From positions 3,791,001 to 3,855,000 of the forward strand of contig NZ_CP015199.1 of the NCBI RefSeq assembly GCF_001648155.1: a DNA stretch of 64,000 nucleotides, given 5' to 3'. The notes below the pieces were generated by a model, which saw nothing but the letters and a program-made list of their open reading frames with translations, did not search any database and had not been told where the DNA came from. Position 1 is the first letter of the stretch. The number at the start of each line of letters is the position of its first letter. This document shows positions 9,376 through 18,506 of this stretch, in pieces. Source of the stretch: Chryseobacterium glaciei (lineage in GTDB: Bacteria; Bacteroidota; Bacteroidia; Flavobacteriales; Weeksellaceae). The translations under genes and the position numbers were made by a program.

Positions 9376-10011
9376 ATGAAGAAAATGATATACGGACTAT
9401 TCTTCGGTGACAGCATCACTTACGGAGAATATGACGGAGTTTTTGGAGGCTGGGTTGATATATTGAAAAGATATGCTTTGCAACGATATAATGAAGGTAA
9501 AGCCAACGAATTGATTCTTTTTAATCTAGGAATTGGCGGCGAAACCACAGAAGGTCTGGTTAAGAGAATTCCTCATGAATTAAGTGCAAGAAATTCAGCT
9601 GAAGGAAATATTGTTTTCATCGGTTATGGTGCAAATGATTTAGCCATTAAAAATGGAACTCAGATGGTAAATCCTGAGAATTTCAAAACAAATATTTTGA
9701 CTGCAATTAACGAAGCAAAACAATATTCACAAGATATTTATTTGGTAAGTATTCTTCCATTTTCTGAAAAAGTGGATGGAGTAGTGGTAGCTTCTGGAAA
9801 GTTAAGAACGAATGACGAAGTTATTATTTACAATCAGATTCTTAAAGATATTGCGATTGAAAACTCATTAATTTATATTGATTTTTATTCAGCTTTTTTA
9901 CAGGATAAAGAAGTTTTACTTTCCACGGACGGCGTTCATCCAAACGAAAAAGGATATGGAATGATGGCTGAAATTGCTATCCCAATTATTGAAAAATATT
10001 TAGAATTTTAA
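9376..10011 (+). CDS. SGNH/GDSL-family esterase or lipase
   Basis: The 211-residue cytoplasmic-looking hydrolase (no signal peptide) has the block I motif FFGDSITYG with nucleophile S13. GIGGETTEG supplies the oxyanion glycine, YGANDL is block III, and DGVHPNEKGY is block V with D185 and H188. This is a complete SGNH catalytic set. The family deacylates esters, thioesters or sugars; the substrate cannot be told from sequence. It is a single gene; its stop overlaps the beginning of a dispersed repeat at 10010. Confidence 0.88.
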   Translation: MKKMIYGLFFGDSITYGEYDGVFGGWVDILKRYALQRYNEGKANELILFNLGIGGETTEGLVKRIPHELSARNSAEGNIVFIGYGANDLAIKNGTQMVNPENFKTNILTAINEAKQYSQDIYLVSILPFSEKVDGVVVASGKLRTNDEVIIYNQILKDIAIENSLIYIDFYSAFLQDKEVLLSTDGVHPNEKGYGMMAEIAIPIIEKYLEF

Positions 10012-10050
10012 ACACAAATAATCACTAATTTTTTTCACAAATAGCACAAT
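10010..10050 (+). repeat. Family C dispersed repeat (AAACACAAATAATCACTAAT...)
   Basis: It matches the reverse complement of 62645-62685 nearly base for base and resembles 62479-62518. Shorter relatives lie at 21447-21484 and 52178-52210. The first bases overlap the GDSL stop codon. Confidence 0.7.
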
Positions 10051-10122
10051 CATCTGTGTAAATCTGTGGGAGAAAAAAGGCTTTAGCCAAAAAGGCTAGT
10101 TTGTCTTTCCATAATGATAAAA

Positions 10123-10479
10123 TCAATTAAAAATATACTTCCAATACACCAAAACTCCAACAACAACCGACAGAACTGCCATCAAAATAACCGCCCCCGC
10201 AGAAATATCTTTAATGAAACCAATTCTTTTATCAAATTCAGGTTGAATAAAATCACAAATTTTTTCAATTGCGGTATTGAAAATCTCAGCACTTAAAACT
10301 CCGAAAGAAACGATAAGGATTAAGACAGTATCAATATTGGAAAGTTGGAAATAGAAAATTAATATAATATTAATAATGAATGCCAGAAGCTCTAACTGAA
10401 AATTTCTTTCCGATTTCAGCATTAAAAAAACACCTCGGAAAGCATTCAAAAAACTCTTATGGACAGGTGGTTTTCGCAT
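10123..10479 (-). CDS. dgkA: Diacylglycerol kinase (DagK family)
   Basis: This small integral membrane kinase phosphorylates diacylglycerol, or undecaprenol in some relatives, using ATP. I chose the ATG at 10479 (118 residues; MRKPPVHKSF) over an upstream ATG at 10518, because family members begin near this point. Three hydrophobic segments are visible. The DagK signature SAEIFNTAIEKICD, with its catalytic glutamate, sits in the middle, before a DISAGAV segment. It is divergent from dnaN. Whether it acts on diacylglycerol or undecaprenol is unknown. Confidence 0.88.
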   Translation of the reverse strand: MRKPPVHKSFLNAFRGVFLMLKSERNFQLELLAFIINIILIFYFQLSNIDTVLILIVSFGVLSAEIFNTAIEKICDFIQPEFDKRIGFIKDISAGAVILMAVLSVVVGVLVYWKYIFN

Positions 10480-10646
10480 AATGAAAATATTATTCACAAA
10501 TATAATTAATTCCTTCAAGAAAATGCTTATCTTTAGTCCTTTATGATGTTTTATCGTGAAAAAACAGAGTAGAAGTGATGAGGATAATCTTTTGATGGTT
10601 GTTAATAACTCTCAGGATTATATTTTTCAATCTATTTTCTATTTAT

Positions 10647-10654
10647 TATATTTG
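10647..10654 (+). promoter_or_regulatory. -7 box of dnaN promoter
   Basis: TATATTTG matches TAnnTTTG and ends 21 nt before the dnaN ATG. Confidence 0.65.
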
Positions 10655-10675
10655 TAAAAATTTATTTTTAAATCT

Positions 10676-11806
10676 ATGAAATTTATTATTTCAAGTGGAG
10701 AACTGCAGAAGGCTTTGCAAACTGTAAGTGGCGTAATATCAAGCTCTCAATCGAGACCTATTTTAGAAAACTATCTTTTTGAGTTAAACGAAAATAATGT
10801 TACCATTACAGCATCTGATGGCGAAACAACTCTTGTAACTTCTTTGGAAGTGAAGTCTGATGATTCGGGGAAGTTTGCTGTTCCTGCTAAAATTTTTCAG
10901 GATTTTATCAAGACCTATGGCGAACAGCCTTTAACATTTTCTGTAAAAGATAATGATGAGGGAACGGGAAGTCAGCTTGAGATTTTAGATGAAAAAGATA
11001 ATTTCGCGGTAGCTTTAGACAATGCGGATGATTATCCGGAATTGCCGGAATTTGATGCTGCTCAAAGCGTAACAATGTCTGCGGGAGTTTTATCTGAAGC
11101 TCTTACAAACACACTTTTTGCTACAAGTAACGATTCTCTTCGTCCTGTAATGACGGGGGTTCTTTTCCAGTTTGGAGAAAATGAAACAAACTTTGTTTCT
11201 ACAGATTCTCACAGATTGGTTGTGTACAAAAGAATGGACTTAATGAATGCCGAACCAATGGAATTCATTATGCCTAAGAAACCTTTGAATATTTTCAAAA
11301 ATATCTTGGCAAGTTCTAATGAAGACGTAACCATCGAATTCAACGAGAACATGGCTAAGTTTACTTTTGGTAAACATATCTGGATCTGTAGATTGATCGA
11401 CGGGAAATATCCTAACTATACAGCGGTAATTCCTAAAGAAAACCCGAACGTATTGACGATCAACAGAAATCTTTTATTAGGAGCAATCAAAAGAGCGTCT
11501 ATTATGTCTAATAAATCTACCAATCAGGTTAGATTTAAATTGTCTGCTAACATTCTTCACCTTCATGCAGAAGATACGGAATATGCAAACAAAGCAGATA
11601 TGCAGATTCCTTGCGATTACAACGGAGAAGATATCAACATCGGGTTTAGCTCTAAGTTTTTAACTGAAATGTTGACAATTCTTGGTTCAGACGATATCAC
11701 AATGAAAATGTCTCAGCCAAACAGACCTGGAATTATCGAACCTCTTGATGGTCTTGAAGAAAACGAAAATATCTTAATGTTATCAATGCCTGTAATCGGA
11801 TTGTAA
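10676..11806 (+). CDS. dnaN: DNA polymerase III beta subunit (sliding clamp)
   Basis: Forms the ring-shaped processivity clamp that holds the replicative polymerase on DNA. It is 376 residues, normal for the family. Three repeated clamp domains are visible; the second includes SNDSLRPVMTGVLFQF and STDSHRLVVY, and the C-terminus has the LSMPVIGL tail typical of beta clamps (consensus MPMRL). dnaA, recF and gyrB are not beside it, so this is not an obvious origin locus. It has its own promoter box and a terminator at 11828. Confidence 0.97.
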   Translation: MKFIISSGELQKALQTVSGVISSSQSRPILENYLFELNENNVTITASDGETTLVTSLEVKSDDSGKFAVPAKIFQDFIKTYGEQPLTFSVKDNDEGTGSQLEILDEKDNFAVALDNADDYPELPEFDAAQSVTMSAGVLSEALTNTLFATSNDSLRPVMTGVLFQFGENETNFVSTDSHRLVVYKRMDLMNAEPMEFIMPKKPLNIFKNILASSNEDVTIEFNENMAKFTFGKHIWICRLIDGKYPNYTAVIPKENPNVLTINRNLLLGAIKRASIMSNKSTNQVRFKLSANILHLHAEDTEYANKADMQIPCDYNGEDINIGFSSKFLTEMLTILGSDDITMKMSQPNRPGIIEPLDGLEENENILMLSMPVIGL

Positions 11807-11827
11807 TATTAATTTAGATAAATATGT

Positions 11828-11864
11828 AAAGAGGTTTTGATTTTCAAAGCCTCTTTTCTTTTTT
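11828..11864 (+). terminator. Intrinsic terminator of dnaN
   Basis: A 13-bp stem (AAAGAGG..TTTGA with TCAAAG..CCTCTTT, one G-U pair) and a TTTT-CTTTTTT tail follow the dnaN stop. Confidence 0.85.
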
Positions 11865-11869
11865 GGGAG

Positions 11870-11957
11870 CTTAATCCCGCTTTTCACTATATCTTTTTGG
11901 TTACGGGCTCTGCTTCGCTCCGCCCGCAACCAAAAAGGATGCCGTTGCAATCGGGGC
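11870..11957 (+). repeat. Dispersed intergenic element with TTTTTGG hairpin, second member
   Basis: It begins AGCTTAATCCCGCTTTTC, contains a hairpin TTTTTGGTTacgGGC / GCCCGCAACCAAAAA, and ends ATCGGGGCTAGGG. The outer parts resemble 887-1005. The 11807-12226 gap otherwise holds the dnaN terminator and a CTGTG.. repeat (12027-12057). No gene was found in it. Confidence 0.6.
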
Positions 11958-12026
11958 TAGGGTTGCAGTCTGTTAGTTAAATATTGACAAACTTAACGAA
12001 AAATCTCGCAGATGTTTACGCTTATT

Positions 12027-12057
12027 GATCTGTGCAAATTTGTGAAAATCTGTGGTC
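12027..12057 (+). repeat. Short dispersed repeat CTGTGCAAATTTGTGAAAATCTGTGGT
   Basis: Near-identical to 1291-1320. Intergenic, between dnaN and pheT. Confidence 0.6.
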
Positions 12058-12226
12058 AATTAATAGTAATCATGATTAAAAATAAAATCTGCAAAATCTA
12101 CGATTGTAAGGAAAATCATTGAGAGAAAATTAACCTCTTAAAGTATCTTATAAATTTCGGTATTTCTTAAAAAAACACGACATTTGTAACTCGAAAAATT
12201 CAAATAAAATTTTCAAAATTTAATAA

Positions 12227-14629
12227 ATGAAGATATCAAATAACTGGCTGAAAGATTATATAAAAACGGAATTAAAACCTGAAAGAATTGGTGAATTCCT
12301 TACTGATATCGGTCTTGAGGTTGAAGGGATAGATAAATTTGAAAGTATCAAAGGAAGCTTGGAAGGGATCATCGTGGGTAAAGTTTTAACTTGCGAGAAA
12401 CACCCTAATGCAGACAAATTGAATAAAACAACAGTAGACGTAGGAAACGGAAAGGTGTTGAACATCGTTTGCGGAGCTCCGAATGTTGCAGCTGGACAAA
12501 CTGTTCCTGTTGCTGTTGTCGGAACCAAAATCTATGATAAAGAAGGTGGATTTTTTGAGATCAAGGAAGCGAAAATCAGAGGAGAGGTTTCTCAGGGAAT
12601 GATTTGTGCTGAGGACGAATTAGGTCTTAGCAACGACCACGGAGGAATCATGGTTTTGGATGAAGAAAAATATGAAGTAGGAAAGAATTTTGCTGATTAT
12701 TTTGAATTGACAAATGACGAAGTTTTCGAAATCGGATTAACGCCAAACAGAACCGATGCAATGTCTCATTACGGAGTTGCAAGAGATCTATTTGCTTTTC
12801 TTTCAACAAATAAGCAGAAGTCAGAATTTGAAAAAGTAAGTTCTGAATCATTAAATAATGAAGGTTCTCACAGCTTTACGTTAGAAGTTGAGGACGCAGA
12901 ATTATGTCCAAGATATATCGGAGCAGTGATCGAAGATGTAAACGTTGCAGAATCTCCGGCTTGGCTGAAAAACAGATTAAAAGCAATCGGATTAAGTCCG
13001 ATCAACAATATTGTAGACATTACGAATTATATTCTTCACGGTTTTGGACAACCGCTTCACGCTTTTGATGCAGATAAAATTGCAGATAAAAAAGTGAAAG
13101 TTGGAACCGTAAAAGAAGGAACAAAATTCACGACTTTAGATGGTGTTGAAAGAACTTTAAATGGTTCTGAAATCATCATCAAAGACGGAAAAGATAACCC
13201 GATGTGTATTGCCGGAGTTTTTGGTGGTGCTAATTCAGGTGTTTCTAACGAGACGAAGACCATTTTCCTGGAAAGTGCTTATTTCAATCCGGTAGCGGTG
13301 AGAAAAGGTGCAAAATTCCACGGTTTGAATACGGATGCATCTTTCAGATTTGAAAGAGGAGTAGATCCTAATATCACAAGAACTGCCATTACTCACGCAA
13401 TCAAAATGATTCAGGAGTTAGCTGGCGGAAAATTGACAGGAGATTTGTTGGAAGAATATCCAAAGAAAATCGAAGACAATTATGTGATCATCAGATTCTC
13501 AAAAATCGAACAAATTTTAGGGACAAAAATTCACAGAGAAAAGGTAAAAGAAATTTTAAAAGCTCTTGAAATTCAGGTTTTAAATGAAATTCAAAACGGT
13601 TTTGAAATCTCAGTTCCTGCTTACAGAGCTGATGTAACAAGAGAAATCGATGTTATTGAAGAGATTTTAAGAATCTATGGATATAACAAGATCGAGGCTC
13701 CACAAAAGATTTCTTTCACACCTGTGAAGCTAAGTGCAAAAGATCAAGATGAATTGGAAAACAATTGGGCAAGAACTTTACAAGGTCTTGGTTTCAATGA
13801 AGTTATGAACAATTCATTAACTTCGGTAAAAGATGAAACTGATGCTGTAAGGCTTTTAAATCCATTAAGTAATGATTTAGCGTTCATGAGAAAGTCTTTA
13901 TTGGAAGGGCTTCTTGAAAATGCTATTTACAATATCAACAGAAAAAATCAGGATATCAAATTCTTTGAATTCGGAAAAATTTATCACAAAAAAGATAAAT
14001 ATGAAGAAAGAAAGCAAATGGCAATTTTGATTTCAGGAAGAAATGTTGCTGAAAACTGGTTACAGCCAAAATCTGCGACAGATTTCTATAACTTAAAAGC
14101 TTACGTAAAAGTTTTATTAGAAAGATTAGCAATTGATTATAAGGAAGTTGCTTTATCTGACGATAGGTTCTCTGATGCTTTAGCGTATGAAGTTGATGGA
14201 AAAGTTTTAGTAAGAATCGGAAAAGTTGCTCCTCAGATGTTGAAAGATTTCGATATCGAGCAGGAGTGTTTCTACGCTGAAATTGAGTTGGAATTTGCTC
14301 AGGAATTGCGTTCTACAAACGAATTGAAATTCAAAGATATTCCAAAATTCAACAAAATCAGAAGAGATTTAGCTTTATTGATTGATAAGAATATCACGTA
14401 TCAGGAATTGTTTGAGACGGCTAAGAAGAATAAATCTCCATTCATTAAAAACATCAATTTATTCGATGTATATGAAGGGAAAAACCTTCCGGAAGGTAAG
14501 AAATCTTATGCAATGAGCTTTGAGTTATTGAACGAAGAGAAAACATTGGAAGAAAAAGAAATTTCTCACGTAATGGATTCTCTAATCAAATCTTTCCAAA
14601 AAGAATTTAATGCAGAATTGAGATCATAA
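12227..14629 (+). CDS. pheT: Phenylalanyl-tRNA synthetase beta subunit
   Basis: Works with PheS in the alpha2-beta2 enzyme that charges tRNA-Phe. The 800-residue protein shows the bacterial domain order: N-terminal segment, EMAP/OB tRNA-binding domain (about 40-150, starting VGKVLTCEKHPNADKLNKT), B3/B4 editing region (SPINNIVDITNYILHGFGQP), B5 domain, a catalytic-like core, and a C-terminal anticodon-binding ferredoxin-like domain (KFNKIRRDLALLIDK, about 705-800). pheS is not adjacent, which is common in this phylum. A terminator follows at 14663. Confidence 0.97.
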   Translation: MKISNNWLKDYIKTELKPERIGEFLTDIGLEVEGIDKFESIKGSLEGIIVGKVLTCEKHPNADKLNKTTVDVGNGKVLNIVCGAPNVAAGQTVPVAVVGTKIYDKEGGFFEIKEAKIRGEVSQGMICAEDELGLSNDHGGIMVLDEEKYEVGKNFADYFELTNDEVFEIGLTPNRTDAMSHYGVARDLFAFLSTNKQKSEFEKVSSESLNNEGSHSFTLEVEDAELCPRYIGAVIEDVNVAESPAWLKNRLKAIGLSPINNIVDITNYILHGFGQPLHAFDADKIADKKVKVGTVKEGTKFTTLDGVERTLNGSEIIIKDGKDNPMCIAGVFGGANSGVSNETKTIFLESAYFNPVAVRKGAKFHGLNTDASFRFERGVDPNITRTAITHAIKMIQELAGGKLTGDLLEEYPKKIEDNYVIIRFSKIEQILGTKIHREKVKEILKALEIQVLNEIQNGFEISVPAYRADVTREIDVIEEILRIYGYNKIEAPQKISFTPVKLSAKDQDELENNWARTLQGLGFNEVMNNSLTSVKDETDAVRLLNPLSNDLAFMRKSLLEGLLENAIYNINRKNQDIKFFEFGKIYHKKDKYEERKQMAILISGRNVAENWLQPKSATDFYNLKAYVKVLLERLAIDYKEVALSDDRFSDALAYEVDGKVLVRIGKVAPQMLKDFDIEQECFYAEIELEFAQELRSTNELKFKDIPKFNKIRRDLALLIDKNITYQELFETAKKNKSPFIKNINLFDVYEGKNLPEGKKSYAMSFELLNEEKTLEEKEISHVMDSLIKSFQKEFNAELRS

Positions 14630-14662
14630 TATTGATACAACATTAAAAATTATATATTTCAG

Positions 14663-14690
14663 AACGGACTTTTTTAGTCCGTTTTTTTTG
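14663..14690 (+). terminator. Intrinsic terminator of pheT
   Basis: Stem AACGGACT/AGTCCGTT with a run of T residues, 34 nt after the pheT stop. Confidence 0.88.
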
Positions 14691-14715
14691 TTTTTAAAGT
14701 AAATCAGACACAAAC

Positions 14716-14785
14716 TTTGTCATTCCGTAGGAATCTAGACAACATTACATTAATTCAACAGTTTAGATTCCTACGGAATGACAAA
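14716..14785. repeat. Perfect 22-bp inverted repeat (family D)
   Basis: TTTGTCATTCCGTAGGAATC plus TA (14716-14737) is exactly reverse-complemented at 14764-14785 across a 26-nt spacer. A degenerate relative is at 21313-21381. It lies between the pheT terminator and the META gene. Confidence 0.8.
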
Positions 14786-14911
14786 ATGCGAATAATAATG
14801 TACATAATTAAGCTCAATTAATTTACCCTATTTGTGAAAAAACTTTGGTGAAATTTATATTTAACGAAACAATAAAAACCTCTGAAACCCGTTTAAATAA
14901 TATAATTTCCG

Positions 14912-14919
14912 TAAATTTG
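14912..14919 (+). promoter_or_regulatory. -7 box of the META lipoprotein gene
   Basis: TAAATTTG ends 21 nt before the ATG at 14941. It argues for that start, since the in-frame ATG at 14845 would lie upstream of transcription. Confidence 0.6.
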
Positions 14920-14940
14920 GTTAAATCAAAAAAGAAAAAA

Positions 14941-15351
14941 ATGAAAAATCTTTTTTTAAGTATATGTGCAGCAGCGGTTTTGGCATCGTGTGGAACAATG
15001 TCTAGTCCATCTGCTTCTAAAGTAGGAAAATCTCAGCCTTCATTGGCAAATACAAAATGGACGTTGGCGGATAATGTAAAAGGAAAAGTTCCGACTTTGA
15101 ACATTGAAGGTGAAAAGATCAATGGAAATGCAGGATGTAATAATTACTTCGGAACTGCCAAAGTAGATATAGCTACAGGAAGTTTTTCTGCCGGGCAAGT
15201 GGGTTCTACAAGAATGGCTTGCGACAATATGAGCGTAGAGCAGAATTTTATGGATATGGTAGGAAAGGCCAATAAATATGTGGTTTCCGGAAATACCTTA
15301 GAATTATATAAAGACAATCTTTTATTATTGAAATTCAATAAAGCTGAATAA
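14941..15351 (+). CDS. META-domain lipoprotein (HslJ-like)
   Basis: The 136-residue protein has a lipoprotein signal (MKNLFLSICAAAVLASC, lipobox LASC), so it is probably anchored in a membrane. A META domain follows: TKWTLAD, then the motif NGNAGCNNYFGTAKV and a STRMACDN segment with paired cysteines, as in HslJ. The E. coli relative HslJ is linked to novobiocin resistance and heat shock; the role here is unknown. The start at 14941 is supported by the promoter box and signal peptide. Confidence 0.85.
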   Translation: MKNLFLSICAAAVLASCGTMSSPSASKVGKSQPSLANTKWTLADNVKGKVPTLNIEGEKINGNAGCNNYFGTAKVDIATGSFSAGQVGSTRMACDNMSVEQNFMDMVGKANKYVVSGNTLELYKDNLLLLKFNKAE

Positions 15352-15354
15352 ATA

Positions 15355-15387
15355 AAAAAGGAACTCAATTTGAGTTCCTTTTTTTAT
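15355..15387. terminator. Bidirectional terminator between convergent genes
   Basis: A 13-bp stem AAAAAGGAACTCA/TGAGTTCCTTTTT with an ATT loop has A-runs and T-runs on both sides. It serves the META gene and the acidic protein gene. Confidence 0.85.
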
Positions 15388-15400
15388 GTTTAGATATTTC

Positions 15401-15640
15401 TTATTCTTCCTCTTCTTCGTCGTACTTAGCCAACTCCTCATCACACCATTTGAATGCAGCTTCTACCACTTTAGTAGCCTCATCTGCCATAGTTTCTTCA
15501 TCATCACCTTCCAAATCATCTAACCACTCAACTTCTTCTTCCTCAACGTTTAAGATAAATCTTGGATATTCTGTATGAACTACGAATAAATCTTCAGGAA
15601 ATTCCGAATTATCTGCTAATAAAAACTTTGGTAACTTCAT
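15401..15640 (-). CDS. Small acidic conserved-type protein
   Basis: The 79-residue cytoplasmic protein is extremely acidic in its second half (VEEEEVEWLDDLEGDDEE) and ends in an EEEEE tail. No domain is recognised. The N-terminal half (KLPKFLLADNSEFPEDLFVVHTE) has a globular pattern. It is a genuine gene by its own -7 box at 15664, a terminator at its end, and a normal start. Its function is unknown. Confidence 0.75.
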   Translation of the reverse strand: MKLPKFLLADNSEFPEDLFVVHTEYPRFILNVEEEEVEWLDDLEGDDEETMADEATKVVEAAFKWCDEELAKYDEEEEE

Positions 15641-15663
15641 TTTTTTAATGTTTTAACTTTAAC

Positions 15664-15671
15664 CAAAGATA
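15664..15671 (-). promoter_or_regulatory. -7 box of the acidic protein gene
   Basis: On the minus strand it reads TATCTTTG, a TAnnTTTG match, 23 nt before the ATG at 15640. Confidence 0.6.
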
Positions 15672-15677
15672 ATAAAA

Positions 15678-16994
15678 TTATTGATATTTGTTCTTGTCGA
15701 TACTAATTTTTTGCAAAACTTTATAGCGGGTAAGGGTTGTTCTTTTTAAAGTATCTTCTGGCTTAAAAGTAAGGCTTATTTGAGGGTTTACAGTACTTAT
15801 TAATTCCGCAACCTGTATCTTTTCCAAATCTTTTTCCTCGATGATAAAAAATTGTAAAGGGACTTTGTCTAATTTTTCTGACTTTAAAAATTGGGTAATT
15901 TCTTTTCTGTTTTCAAGATAATTTCCTTTTGAAAGCCATGTAAATGCTGCTCCGGAAAGTAAACTTAAAACTCCAATAACATACACTTTAAGATCAAATA
16001 TTTGGAATAATTTTCTGAAATAAACGATCCAGATCGGTAAACTGAAAGGCGCCATTAATCTGTAATCTATCGGATTCACAGAATAAAAATACTGGATAAA
16101 ATAAGAACAGATAATTCCAATAACACTCACGAAAACATAGAAAAATTCAGGATCTGAAAGTTTCTTTTTTATGAATAAATAAATGATCAAAAGAATATTT
16201 ACAAACCCAATTCCGTAAATAATATAATTGATTTTTCCTCCTCCCGGATTGGCAATGTGAATAAACGGATTGAAGGTTGTACATAATCCTTGGAGTAATT
16301 CAACCAATAGCTGAGAAGTAGGATGGAGCCCCGTTTCCAAAAATGTTTTCACATAATCTGCATTAAAGTAATCGATAAAGAGAAATTTATATAAAACAAT
16401 GAAAATACAGCCTATTGCTGCAGAAATTATAAAAGATAAAGAGTATTTTCTTTTCCAAAAAATAAGTCCGTAAAGTCCGGTTCCTGCAATGATAAACAAG
16501 GCGCTGTATCTTACGTTATAAAGAGCAATTAAAGCTAATGAAAGATAAAAAACGGCTTTCCATTTTTCTAATTTTCCTGTAATGATCAGCATTGAAGTGT
16601 ATAAGAAAAGAAATACAAAAGGGAGAATCAACGCTTCACTCATCGTATACGAGTAGATCGAAAGAAAGCTGAATAAAGCACTTAAAATGATCGTTTCTCT
16701 AAAATAAAATTTCTTTTTCCATGCAAAAAAGACGATAAAAAGAAATGCTGCAATCCCTACAACTTTACTGCTCCAAAATTCATCAAACCCGAAAATGGTG
16801 AAAAATTTAATACTTAAAGGATATCCTAATGGCGTTGTCGTATTATCAATCGTCGGAAAAACATGCGCAGTTCTCATGTATCGGATAGAATCCGGATTTA
16901 AACGCCCTTTTTCATTCAGTAAAAAACGCAAAATGGTCATCACTAAAGTAGTAATGACCATTGATATCTGAATATATTTTTCTTTAAATTTCAT
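15678..16994 (-). CDS. Polytopic membrane protein, possibly a glycosyltransferase of the ArnT/GT-C type
   Basis: The 438-residue protein has about 10-11 hydrophobic segments and a short soluble C-terminal tail. The first loop, SIRYMRTAHVFPTIDNTTTPLGYP, has acidic/aromatic residues in the place where GT-C enzymes carry catalytic Asp residues, but I cannot identify a firm family motif. A polyprenyl-sugar dependent transferase is therefore only a suggestion. It is followed by the small acidic protein gene 37 nt downstream, which has its own promoter. Confidence 0.6.
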   Translation of the reverse strand: MKFKEKYIQISMVITTLVMTILRFLLNEKGRLNPDSIRYMRTAHVFPTIDNTTTPLGYPLSIKFFTIFGFDEFWSSKVVGIAAFLFIVFFAWKKKFYFRETIILSALFSFLSIYSYTMSEALILPFVFLFLYTSMLIITGKLEKWKAVFYLSLALIALYNVRYSALFIIAGTGLYGLIFWKRKYSLSFIISAAIGCIFIVLYKFLFIDYFNADYVKTFLETGLHPTSQLLVELLQGLCTTFNPFIHIANPGGGKINYIIYGIGFVNILLIIYLFIKKKLSDPEFFYVFVSVIGIICSYFIQYFYSVNPIDYRLMAPFSLPIWIVYFRKLFQIFDLKVYVIGVLSLLSGAAFTWLSKGNYLENRKEITQFLKSEKLDKVPLQFFIIEEKDLEKIQVAELISTVNPQISLTFKPEDTLKRTTLTRYKVLQKISIDKNKYQ

Positions 16995-17069
16995 CGGAGA
17001 AAAATAGTGAATTTTGCAATACGAGTCAATTTTTAAAATTAACTATTAACAATTCACTCATTCACCTTT

Positions 17070-17963
17070 TTATTTTGCAAACATTTTTGCCACTTTTTCT
17101 GCTTTTTTGCTTTCAGAATAGTCGTAGAAACCTTCTCCTGATTTTACGCCTAATTTTCCTGCCATTACCATATTTACCAACAATGGATTTGGAGCGTATT
17201 TAGGATTTTTGAAACCGTCATACATTACATTCAAAATAGCTAAACAAACGTCAAGACCGATAAAATCTGCCAATTGAAGAGGTCCCATCGGATGAGCCAT
17301 TCCTAATTTCATTACCGTATCGATCTCCTCAACACCTGCAACACCGTTGTAAAGCGTCTCGATAGATTCGTTGATCATCGGCATCAAAATTCTGTTTGCC
17401 ACAAAACCTGGATAATCGTTAACCTCTACAGGCACTTTTCCTAACGTTTTGCTCATATCGTAAATGATATCAAAAGTTTCTTTAGAAGTAGAATATCCCT
17501 TGATAATTTCAACCAATTTCATGATTGGAACAGGATTCATAAAGTGCATTCCGATCACTTTATCGGCTCTTTTTGTAGCAGCAGCGATTTTAGTGATAGA
17601 AATTGAAGAAGTATTGGTTGCCAGAATACAGTTTGCAGGAGCCAATTCGTCCATTTGAGCGAATATTTTTAACTTTAATTCCTGATTTTCTGTAGCTGCC
17701 TCTACAATTAGATCTGCTTCTGTTGCAGCATTTTTAAGTTCCGTGAAAGTAGTTATGTTACCTAAAGTTTCTGCTTTTTGCTCTTCAGTAAGGTTTCCTT
17801 TTGCGATGATTCTGTTCAGATTGGTTGTAATTGTTTTTAAACCTCTGTCCAAAGCATCCTGAGATACGTCTACTAAACTTACTTTAAAACCGCTTTGAGC
17901 GAAAGTATGTGCAATACCATTTCCCATGGTTCCAGCTCCAATAACTACGATGTTTTTGATCAT
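17070..17963 (-). CDS. hbd: 3-hydroxybutyryl-CoA dehydrogenase
   Basis: NAD-dependent oxidation of 3-hydroxyacyl-CoA (fatty acid or phenylacetate degradation, or butyrate-type metabolism). The 297-residue protein has the Rossmann motif VIGAGTMGNGIA at residues 5-16. The catalytic His is in GMHFMNPVPIMKLVE, with an Asn in NTSSISIT and an ANRILMPMINE segment at the start of the C-terminal domain. The single-domain length fits HBD/PaaH. It starts 10 nt after the stop of the upstream exported-protein gene, so the two are probably cotranscribed. Confidence 0.93.
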   Translation of the reverse strand: MIKNIVVIGAGTMGNGIAHTFAQSGFKVSLVDVSQDALDRGLKTITTNLNRIIAKGNLTEEQKAETLGNITTFTELKNAATEADLIVEAATENQELKLKIFAQMDELAPANCILATNTSSISITKIAAATKRADKVIGMHFMNPVPIMKLVEIIKGYSTSKETFDIIYDMSKTLGKVPVEVNDYPGFVANRILMPMINESIETLYNGVAGVEEIDTVMKLGMAHPMGPLQLADFIGLDVCLAILNVMYDGFKNPKYAPNPLLVNMVMAGKLGVKSGEGFYDYSESKKAEKVAKMFAK

Positions 17964-17973
17964 TTTCCTTAAA

Positions 17974-18384
17974 TTATTTTTTATAGATAGTTAAATTTCT
18001 TGCGTTGGCTAAGTCGGCTTTTTTTACAGTTTCTGTTTCTTCAAAACCTACCGTTCCGTCGTGATTTTTCTTTCTTGTATTATTTTGTGTTTCAATGGCA
18101 GATTGCAGACCTTTTGTAAAAGCAAGAGCCTGTTTTTTTGAAAAGCTATCTGTTCCGATATATAAATGGAATTCACCTTCTCTTCCCAGTCCGCCTTGTT
18201 TGTAGATTTCCAGATTTTTAATTTTATTTTTCTTCTGAAATTGGTTTACATAATTCATTACTGGGGCTGTTGATGGAGTACCGCAACAAATGCTTCCGTA
18301 TCTTATCTGTAAATAGTTTTCACTTTTCTGTGCCCAAAAGAATGAAAAACTGAAAATTCCTGCGATTAATAATATTTTTTTCAT
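17974..18384 (-). CDS. Small exported protein of unknown function
   Basis: The 136-residue protein has a signal peptide (MKKILLIAGIFSFSFFWAQ) and a conspicuous GSICCGTPSTAPV cysteine pair shortly after it. The remainder (about 45-136) has alternating alpha/beta character but no family I recognise. It lies directly upstream of hbd in the same transcription direction. An envelope location is inferred; the function is unknown. Confidence 0.7.
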   Translation of the reverse strand: MKKILLIAGIFSFSFFWAQKSENYLQIRYGSICCGTPSTAPVMNYVNQFQKKNKIKNLEIYKQGGLGREGEFHLYIGTDSFSKKQALAFTKGLQSAIETQNNTRKKNHDGTVGFEETETVKKADLANARNLTIYKK

Positions 18385-18506
18385 GTTGATTTTTTTATTT
18401 GATAAGGAAGTCTCAATTAACGTGCCTTTGTTATTTCGTAGAAATTTCCACTGACAATTACTATTTAAACTTACTTTAAAAACGGTTTAAAAATAAGCTT
18501 TAAAAT

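Noticed and set aside
10114..10296. Plus-strand open frame opposite DagK
   Set aside because: It is antisense to a clear DagK gene and has an improbable amino-acid composition.
10676..11806. Chromosome origin beside dnaN
   Set aside because: No dnaA, gyrB or DnaA-box cluster is present; dnaN is not at the origin in many Bacteroidota.
14845..14940. Upstream ATG extension of the META lipoprotein
   Set aside because: The extension would lie before the -7 box at 14912 and would block the lipoprotein signal.
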